This document shows, in pieces, positions 56,834 to 64,000 of a stretch of DNA of 64,000 nucleotides. A program made the translations under genes and the position numbers. This stretch comes from Exophiala sp. HKRS030 (lineage: Eukaryota; Ascomycota; Eurotiomycetes; Chaetothyriales; Herpotrichiellaceae). Location: assembly GCA_023897205.1 (NCBI GenBank), contig JAHWDD010000004.1, forward strand, positions 3,844,001-3,908,000, written 5' to 3'. Each line of letters opens with the position of its first letter. Within the stretch, counting starts at the first letter, position 1. The notes below the pieces were generated by a model. It searched no databases, was not told the origin of the DNA, and saw only the letters and a program-made list of their open reading frames with translations.

Positions 56834-57787
56834 GAGATCTTGCGATTAAGAGTTCTCATCCGCAACCACAAGCTTCCATGGCCCTGCTTTTAAGCATCGC
56901 TTCTCTCTTACCGTGTTTGGTCATACTGTTCTGTACTCCAGCCGTTACGCCTTGGTGAAGCTTCCCCAACGTACGGAGGACAGTATTGACCCCACATACA
57001 AGGTAGAGTATGACTTCCCCAGAGGCCACCCGATGCGCATAAAAGGCGTCCTATACGAGGATTGCGGCGCCGTGGCTGGCAACCTACTCCCATCCGCTCC
57101 TTGGCTCGTCATAGATGTTGAACGTGTGACGTTAATAGACTGGGAATTCAAACATTTGCCCCAATGTTTGCTCAACCGTCCCATGGGGGCTCAACTTGGG
57201 GTCGTGTTGGTCTCCCATTTTCCGCTATGATTGCACCCAGACCGGCTTATGATGGCTCAAAAGAGGTTGAGGCCTGCAAGAGCTTTGGCCTGAAATCAGA
57301 AAGATTCGACAGCAAATATTTGGTGCCTAGATCTGAGTAGCTGGGTGAGACAGATCTGTCGTTACGCTGCCCACTCCGTCCCGGTCTGTGCTATCACATT
57401 CCTCAGCTACTCAACTTCTCTTCAACATCTATAACAGCCAAGGAATGCTGTCCCGCATTTCCCAACATAGGAAGCTTGAAGTGAGCATCAAGACATCACT
57501 ACCAATACTCGATATACCCCAACTGGGAGGTTAGTAAGTGGACGCTACGGGTGAAAGAGGATAATAGCTTGTATCTGGTGCGGCTTGGCTGATGGGACAG
57601 TGCCACCAGCGTCTTTTTGTGTCGATGGGGCTCGGTGGAGGTGGACGAGAATCAGAATGCAAGTATCAGTCCTCCAGCAGAGCCTCATGTCTCTGGGGTT
57701 CACGGATCCTCCCAACCTCCGGGACGATAGACTCTACGGCAGACGGGAGCTCTCGACACTTAGCGGAAGGAAACTGGACAGAAATAG
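56834..57787. other. Intergenic, 954 bp
   Basis: Promoter of the SMP-30-like gene and 3' flank of the dioxygenase gene. A 105-codon frame at 56913-57230 starts at GTG and has no motif. No gene supported. Confidence 0.5.
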
Positions 57788-58760
57788 CTACCATCCGAAA
57801 TCTCTCTTTACCCAAATGTTCATACCAACTTTCTGGCCGTCTTGAACCGGAAGACCAGCATGTCTGAGTCGCTCATCGCCATAGCCGATAGGTAACAAGT
57901 TGACCCAGAATACTCCCGATCCTTTCCTCGGCTTGAATGATATGCCAGAAACGCTCTTGTTGTCTCCAACGTGAGCAAAATCAATCCTCTCGTTCCAAAA
58001 CTCTTCCGGCTTCAGTCTGCCTTGCTGGGCCGCGGACTCGATCGAAAAGTCTAGGTCTGGAAACTCCGTTCCTCCGCCTGTGCATTCGTCTTCTAGGTAG
58101 ATAAAGAAGCTTGCGACTCGGTTGTAGTATCGACCTTGGCCTCTCCCTGCTTTTCCCTTTCCCGGAAGGTCATCCCGGAGTAACGTGTCGAACCAGTCCA
58201 TGTGGTGGTGATAGTACTGGCTAGGCAGGTATTTCACCAGTTGGATCTTCTCGAGTCCATAGTAAGAAAGAGGCTCGGGCATGCGAGGTGCGGTCGGAGG
58301 GGCAGTCTTGGTCACATTCGAGAGGAATTGGAGAGCTCGGGTGGCGATGACAGACGCAAGAGGACTGTCGTCAGGAAGGAGACAGGAGGATGAGGTGCGG
58401 TGCTTCGGAGCTTTGTCGTCTGGGCTGTAGACTTGTGAAGGGACGAAAAGAGGCGAACTAATATGCACACAGATCAGCACGTTCAAATGAGAAAAAGAGT
58501 TCCAAACCGCACCTGGTGTTCAAGATCTCGGCGATCTCTGCTTCTGAAAGAAAGTCGTCCAGGTAGATCACGGGAGGGTCATCAAGAACAGTTGTATAAG
58601 AATAATTCTGCGCCACGGCCAGTGCCTCGATACGTAGCTGCTCCTCAGACACCTCGTCCGGGCCTAGAAATGGAAGAGAGGACCGCAGTGAAGGGACAAG
58701 CATGAAAAGAGCCGCCACGAGGGCGACGAGAATGGAGAGGACACTCCATGTCTTTACCAT
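57788..58760 (-). CDS. Prolyl 4-hydroxylase-like 2-oxoglutarate/Fe(II) dioxygenase, membrane anchored
   Basis: Two exons (58513-58760, 57788-58457), 305 residues. ATG at 58760 is followed by a membrane segment VLSILVALVAALFMLVP (about 7-23), so this looks like a type II membrane protein of the secretory pathway. The P4Hc domain has the iron ligands His168 and Asp170 (HMDW), a distal His282 and the 2-oxoglutarate-binding Lys292 in HAGLPVQDGQKVGMNIW. SFFIYLED, GGTEFP and GVFWVN fit the double-stranded beta-helix. The intron (55 nt, CTAATA near the acceptor) splits Ser83. The substrate, possibly proline in a protein or peptide, is not known. Between LED and GGTEFP the usual short turn is DECTG. 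Confidence 0.92.
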
Positions 58761-59530
58761 TTCGGATCCAGAAGAAAGACTTACATTGTTGTTGCAAAGC
58801 AAGTATGGAAAACATGGAATCTCTGCGGAGTATCGAGTACTGGACCGCCATGAACCTCTGGGGGGCCCACTCGATAGCGGAATGGCGAAATGTGTTGCGT
58901 GGACGAGGCCTTCCGTACCCAAGCAAGACGCAACGTTCGATGAGTGTCTTGGACGGAGAAATGATTGTTCCCCTCCACCTACGGACTTTCATTTCTCCGT
59001 GGTCCGTGATGTGCAATGCGTCTCCCTACATACAAGGCTTCCAATATTCGTAGTGCGAGTACCTTCATTCGTTCGATCTTATCTATACTGCTACCGCGTC
59101 CGAGTGCCCCTGGCATGATCTTATGGTGGACTTTCAGAATGTCCGGATTGTTTCGATCGGTCCACTCCGAAAGAGTACTAGCTGTCAACCAGAAGTATTC
59201 GGTTAAAAAAGGTACAGTTGGGAATCGTGACGGAGTATCTAATTCTCCAGGGTTTCCCAAAACACAAAGTCCGATTCAATGAAAGAAATAAATCAATCGA
59301 TCCAGATGGAGATTGGATGTGAAGCTGATCAATACAGAGTATCATTGTCAACATCATGGGTACCCATAGAAGTTATTCGAGAAGGGATGGCTATAAAGTC
59401 GAAGTCGTCCAGGCGCTGCCTACGTTTCCAACTCGTCTTTCATTCGAACCCACCAATTCACCGGCAATCGGCGTCTGATAAAATACAAACAAACACAGCT
59501 GAAGTGACGGTCTTTGCTCGATAAAGGACC
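58761..59530. other. Intergenic, divergent promoters
   Basis: Lies between the divergent dioxygenase and opsin-related genes. Apart from the TATA and heat-shock-like motifs listed separately, nothing is recognised. Short open frames on both strands overlap each other. Confidence 0.5.
59376..59397 (+). promoter_or_regulatory. Heat-shock-like TTCnnGAA and TATA motif before the opsin-related gene
   Basis: TTCGAGAA (59376-59383), a minimal two-unit heat-shock-factor site, is followed by TATAAA at 59392-59397, about 135 bases before the ATG. Opsin-related proteins of the Hsp30/Yro2 group are often stress induced, so the pair is of interest, but an 8-base motif can occur by chance. Confidence 0.3.
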
Positions 59531-60491
59531 ATGGACTTGTTAGCTCGAGGAAACGACGCCCTCAATACCAACCCTCCCATTGGGGTGGACTTGAGCCTCT
59601 CCGTCAACGGTTCCGACTGGCTCTGGGCTGTCACGGCCGTCCATCTATTGTTTTTCGTAAGTTTTGTCCACACTTCACCTTTCTCAAGTTCAAACCCCTC
59701 CTAACTCCTCCTGCTCGTCAACACACTTTGCATCTGAGCCCGGTTTCTGGACTGACTGACTGCCTTAGTTCATCGTCCTGGTTCCATCCTTCACTTCTCC
59801 CGAAAGCAAGAGAGTTTTCAACTATACTCTGTCCATTGCCTTGTTGATCGGCTCCGCCTGCTACTATGCCCAGGCGTCCGACCTCGGGTGGGACGCTGTT
59901 CAGCAAGAGAACGGCCTTACGCGACAGATCTTTTACGCCCGGTACATCAACTGGACCGTTTCCTTTCCGGCCATCGCCCTGTCCCTTGGCTTGATGTCGG
60001 GCGTTTCGTGGACCACGATAATCCTCAATATTGTCCTCTCGTGGACTTGGGTACTGACCTACCTCGTCGGGGCGTACACCACCACCGCCTACAAATGGGG
60101 CTTCTTCGCTTTCGGCACCTTTGCTTACGTCATTCTCGCCATGAGCACGCTCAACGAGAGCCGTGAATCGGCAGAGGTTCTGGGCTACTCTCGCCATTAC
60201 ATGATCCTCTCCGGCTGGGTCAATCTTTTGTGGCTCTTGTATCCTGTTGCCTGGGGCTTGAGTGAAGGTGCAAACGTCATTGGCGTCACCGGAGGCTTCA
60301 TCTTTTTCGGTGCACTCGACGTGCTTCTGTTGCCGGTTTTGAGTGTTGGCTTCCTGGTTCTGTCTCCCGGCTGGGATTGGGCAAAGCTCCAACTCGACTT
60401 TAGCGAATATCGCGGCGTCCGATCGATCGACAACCAACCTACCAAGGAGACTGTCCCTTCAACGGAGGATAATAATTCGACGGCCATCTAA
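59531..60491 (+). CDS. Opsin-related protein (Hsp30/Yro2-like) lacking the retinal lysine
   Basis: Two exons (59531-59656, 59769-60491), 282 residues with seven hydrophobic helices. The microbial-rhodopsin pattern is clear: ARYINWTVSFP in helix C and YPVAWGLSEGANVIG in helix F. Key residues are changed: the proton-acceptor Asp85 of bacteriorhodopsin corresponds to Asn103, the donor Asp96 to Ser114, and the Schiff-base Lys216 to Leu230 in ALDVLLLPVLSVGF, while Asp212 is kept as Asp226. Retinal therefore cannot bind in the usual way, and the protein belongs with the opsin-related membrane proteins of fungi, thought to act at the plasma membrane under stress. The C-terminal 45 residues are hydrophilic. 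Confidence 0.93.
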
Positions 60492-61190
60492 TGTCTCGCG
60501 GCTAGGCTAACGGAAGAACGGATTGTAAGGTGGGAAAGGTCAAGAGCCTGTTGGTCACAGGAGCATTTGTGTCAAGTGGATTTTTCTTGTGATGTTCAAA
60601 GTCGTTCATTTCCAAAACGAAAAAGCACTGCTTGCATCCCGGCGCTCGCTGTTCTCGAGTTGCATCTTTGCTGGCTCTGAACGACTCTTTCATATTTTAC
60701 ATTTGGATTTGGGCTTGACTTGAAAGTCTGCAATAGAGTTATTGGTACGGATAGAAACAATTAAATGGGACGCCTTGTTGTGAGTACGTGCCTCAATTCA
60801 GGTAATCACATTGGATTTTGGAACGTTTAGACACAAACAAGGCGGCAATTCTCGGCCACAACGCATCGGACCGACCAGAAAGAGACGATAATTTTTAAGG
60901 CAGCAGCATTGCAAATACTTGCAAGAATCTTTCTGTAACTTTCACCGGCACGAGACTAACAACCCTCACGGCACTCGTAGGGACAAAGCTCTCGATCTTA
61001 TTTAGCAGAGCTACGGAGTGATTTCTCTCCGTCCCCACTTGAGGGAAAAGGGCGAAAAGTAGAAGCAGTGGCTCTCCCATGAGTAACAAAAGGCCCAGGT
61101 AAGTACTGTACACGCTTATCGTGGTCGGTCCACAGCTGTAGTTCCATTACTTCTCACCACAATTTCTTTACTTCTTTGTTAGGCAACATC
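60492..61190. other. Intergenic, promoter/5' leader of regulator
   Basis: 3' flank of the opsin-related gene and upstream region of the second Zn2Cys6 regulator, including the probable leader intron and upstream ORF listed separately. Confidence 0.5.
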
Positions 61191-61216
61191 ATGGTCCCCA
61201 GTGCGGTCCAAGGTGA
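61079..61216 (+). promoter_or_regulatory. Probable 5' UTR intron and overlapping upstream ORF
   Basis: GTAAGT at 61099 and TTAG ending at 61182 frame an 84-nt intron directly before the regulator ATG (61191). If the transcript starts upstream, an ATG at 61079 opens a 17-codon reading frame that crosses the spliced junction, passes the main ATG in another frame and stops at 61214-61216. Such an overlapping uORF would lower translation of the regulator. Splice-site quality is good; transcription of the leader is assumed. Confidence 0.45.
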
Positions 61217-63187
61217 TGGGTCGGTAACCCGTGGTCGACAGTTGCCTGGAGCCGCATGTGACGAGTGTCGGCGGCGCAAGTTACAATGCGACCGCCAAAA
61301 GCCGCGATGTGGTGTTTGCCATGAGTCGCGGACCATGTGTGAAGTCACCCAGCGTGGTGTTCGGGGGCCCAAGAGAGGACATCTCAGGGCATTGAAGGAC
61401 CGAATTCTGCATTTGGAAACCATGTTGGCGACTCGGCAGGGCGGACAGCAGCAGCAGTTGGATGATGCTCCTGTGTATTCACCGGAATTTTCACGGTCGG
61501 AACCAGGGATGGAGGAAGACATGGCTGAAAGGGGCAGCGAAGTTGACGATATCTCTGCTCCATTTTCGCTGCCCGGGGGCGTAGCATCGGCTTATGACCC
61601 AAGTGCCTTTCTTGCACCGCCTTCTCTGACGGGGTCGAGCCGGGAGCAGGACAAATCCATGTCGCCAGAGATAGGCGGGCTGTCCGGCAATCATCTGCAT
61701 ATCCCGGAAGTCATGCGGGATGAATTGTATGTTGACCACCAAGACGGCTACCTGGTAAAGCCGTGTGCTTCTGGCCTACTAATCCGTTGGATACAGAGAC
61801 CAGCTCTACTGGGACCGTGTGCACCCATCAATACCCATACTCCAACAACGGCGGTATTTGTCGTGGACCAAGTTCGGCCTCAAGTCGTCCGCTCAAATGT
61901 GTCTGCAATCTGCAATGTGGATGCTGGCGACCTTGTTATCAGTTCAGATACGTAATTTGACCGACGCTCTCTACCGCCAGACAAAGCAGATGCTAGTCTC
62001 TCAAAATTTCGAAACCGACCACAAGGATGACGGATGTGACACCGAGATAGTGCAAGCTTGGTTGCTTGTTGCAATTTACGAATCCATGCGCGCGTCTCAT
62101 AAACAGGCGTGGATGAGCGCTGGTCGTGTATACCGCCTCGTCCAAGGGTTTCGCTTCCACGAACTCGACAAGACAGGTACAATCATTGAACATGAGGATA
62201 GCAATGACATAGTCAAGATAGAAGAACAACGTCGCCTCTTCTGGATGGCCTATCTGCTCGACCATCTGATGAGCCTGCGGAACGATTGGCCGATCACTTT
62301 GAATGAGCACATGGTAAGAAGGGACCGTTGTGATTTGTGACAGAATGCGGAGAGACACTGACTTGTGCAATCCTTATCGTCTCCATAGATCTGTACCCGC
62401 CTGCCAGGACCGGACGCTGACTTTCAGAGTGGGCGACCGGTATCTGGATCTTTCCTCTCTGAAGCAATCACGGAATCGAGTCCAAGATTCACGTCTCCGT
62501 TTACCGAAAGCATTGTCCTCACCACTCTTTACGGACGGAGCCTGCTGCGGAGCCAACAACATAGCATCCTGAGCGTCTATGGAGATGGTGGCGACTCGGA
62601 CTGGCTAGCCTGGCATCGGTGGCTTGACAATACTCTCAAAATCAGACTTCAAGTCGTGGCGCGCCTCTGTGCATTATCACAAACCGCAGCATCGGATCCG
62701 TTTTTGTTGTTTACGAATATCTTGGGCCATGGAGCAGTTGTATATCTCTGCAAATGCGCAATGCAGTCCGCGGCAAGCCTAGCGAGACAACCAGATGTTT
62801 ACGCTGAGGTCCTTCAATGTCAGGCTCGGGCCCTGGCCGCCGCCACTGCTGTCGTTCGTCTCGCCAGCGAATTGCGTGAACTCCATTTCTCAAAGGTGAG
62901 TTGAATCCGATGGCACATGGCAGGTATAAGCACAATCCGCTGACACAATGGAAATGACAAAGATATATCCCCTCATGCCCATACCCTTATTTGTTGTTGC
63001 CGAGTTCCTTTACGAGAATCTTACCGATGTTGGGCCTAACCAACAATTGATTGGTGAACTGCTCAATGTATTTCGTGATCTGAAAAACATTAACAATCTC
63101 GAACAATGTTACCTGGATTTGCTGCCGCGATCATGTGTTTCCAGGACGACTGCGCTGCTTAGCTACACCAGCAGCAGTGCCGATTGA
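61191..63187 (+). CDS. Zn2Cys6 transcription factor with Fungal_trans domain
   Basis: Four exons (61191-61754, 61804-62313, 62389-62895, 62963-63187), 601 residues. Cysteines 23, 26, 33, 40, 43 and 50 form CX2CX6CX6CX2CX6C ([12 protein letters not shown]...), followed by [19 protein letters not shown], a linker and short coiled coil. The first intron has a TACTAAT branch point; splicing produces [16 protein letters not shown], the start of the fungal-specific regulatory domain, with [21 protein letters not shown] and [18 protein letters not shown] later. The target genes are unknown, and no biosynthetic or transport gene lies beside it within the window. The last 30 residues are less typical, so the 3' end is the weakest part of the model. 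Confidence 0.88.
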
Positions 63188-64000
63188 AGCCTCAGCAGAA
63201 TGTGGAAGGCACTAGCTAGAGAAAGCTGGAGCAGACCAGAGACAGCTGAAGACTATGTGGAGGAAGCTCTGTTCATTGCCAAAGGGGCGTGTCTCCAAGG
63301 GAAAGTAATGGAAGACAAGAAATGAGAGAAGGGGCCCTGCTCAGCGCAGCTATACGCTTGGCCTTTTCGATGCGGGCTCGTCGAAATAATCCGCGTACAC
63401 GTTTCCAAAACTGTGATGTGTGTGTGCGACTCGCCGTGCAAGCAGACGCGACGCAAGGCAAAGCAGATGTCGGTAGGAAATATTGCAGAGGGAAAAGCAA
63501 GGGAATTCCCCAGACTATCCTGACTTTCCAAATGCTGCTGCATACAAAGGCTGAAACAGGCATATGAAGGTACCTTTTCAGGAGCGATGATGTCGGCGAC
63601 GCGTTCCTCGGCACGACGCGACGTGAAGTACAGGTGTCGCCTTAAGAGTGAATTTCCATCACTGCCATAAATATTGTACTATATAGAAGGCCCCGAAGTC
63701 AGAATATTTCCTTGTGCTGGACTAGGAGTCATAAGGCGGCGTCACATAACTCCCGATAGAGACTAGTTGGCATATCTGCTTGGCATCAAAGCGGAATGTC
63801 GGAGTTTTATGAAGTTGAAGTCTCCTCGATGCAAATTTCTCGAGTATCGAGAACCGAGAATACACATGTGGTGAATATTTTTTGATCCTTTATACCGACT
63901 ATACACATTCTGCCTGGTCGACTTCGATCTGCCGCTCTGCTTTTGCAGATCAAAGGCCTGAACCACCTTGAAAATGTCTTTGAATAACACACGCCAGTGT
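63188..64000. other. Right edge, no gene recognised
   Basis: Short frames on both strands (63253-63614) have no motif, and none joins convincingly to the preceding gene. A gene beginning beyond the window edge may have its flank here. Confidence 0.45.

Noticed and set aside
61079..61098. First coding exon of the second Zn2Cys6 regulator
   Set aside because: Splicing at the good donor puts it out of frame with the zinc cluster, so it is treated as leader with a uORF.

Overview
This is a 64 kb piece of a filamentous ascomycete nuclear genome (Pezizomycotina). The evidence is dense genes on both strands, short introns (mostly 48-125 nt) with GT-AG ends and CTAAC/CTGAC-like branch points, two fungal Zn2Cys6 regulators, and fungal-type proteins such as a GRIP golgin, Kap114, Vtc1, Cmc2 and a Cps1-like GT2 enzyme. 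The class within Pezizomycotina cannot be fixed from the sequence; Eurotiomycetes or Dothideomycetes is only a guess. I reconstructed exon structures by hand from splice sites, reading phase and family knowledge. No rRNA, convincing tRNA, transposon or CRISPR array was seen.

Layout. 1-3056: no supportable gene. 3057-11715 (+): secreted beta-helix protein, NmrA-like oxidoreductase, Ies6 (INO80 complex), GRIP golgin. 12246-19378 (-): GT2 polysaccharide synthase-like membrane enzyme, DUF726 alpha/beta-hydrolase, Cmc2. 19697-28911 (+): Pwp1, an F-box-like protein, importin-9/Kap114. 29122-30568 (-): Dcc1, whose first intron mimics a frameshift. 32041-32663 (-): small membrane protein. 33042-40204: Zn2Cys6 regulator, amidase and MFS transporter side by side, the most accessory-looking block. 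40593-42170 (-): unrecognised disordered protein. 43087-47283: Lst8, Vtc1 and a Tctex-type dynein light chain. 47876-48970 (+): dienelactone hydrolase with an in-frame TAG. 49122-55050: GPN1, Cwf19-like splicing factor, methionine aminopeptidase 2. 55583-60491: secreted SMP-30-like protein, prolyl 4-hydroxylase-like dioxygenase, opsin-related protein without the retinal lysine. 61191-63187 (+): second Zn2Cys6 regulator.

Most genes are housekeeping: chromatin remodelling, cohesion, nuclear import, TOR signalling, polyphosphate synthesis, GTPase-assisted RNA polymerase II assembly, splicing and N-terminal methionine removal. They show no pathway linkage to each other. The regulator-amidase-transporter trio is the only group whose neighbours suggest a shared catabolic job; the amidase and transporter are divergent around a 983 bp region holding several GATA-factor-type motifs. 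I did not find a clearly new molecular system. The items most worth checking are that trio, the interrupted hydrolase, the lysine-less opsin, the extended reading frames of Lst8 and the dynein light chain, and the overlapping upstream ORF of the last regulator.
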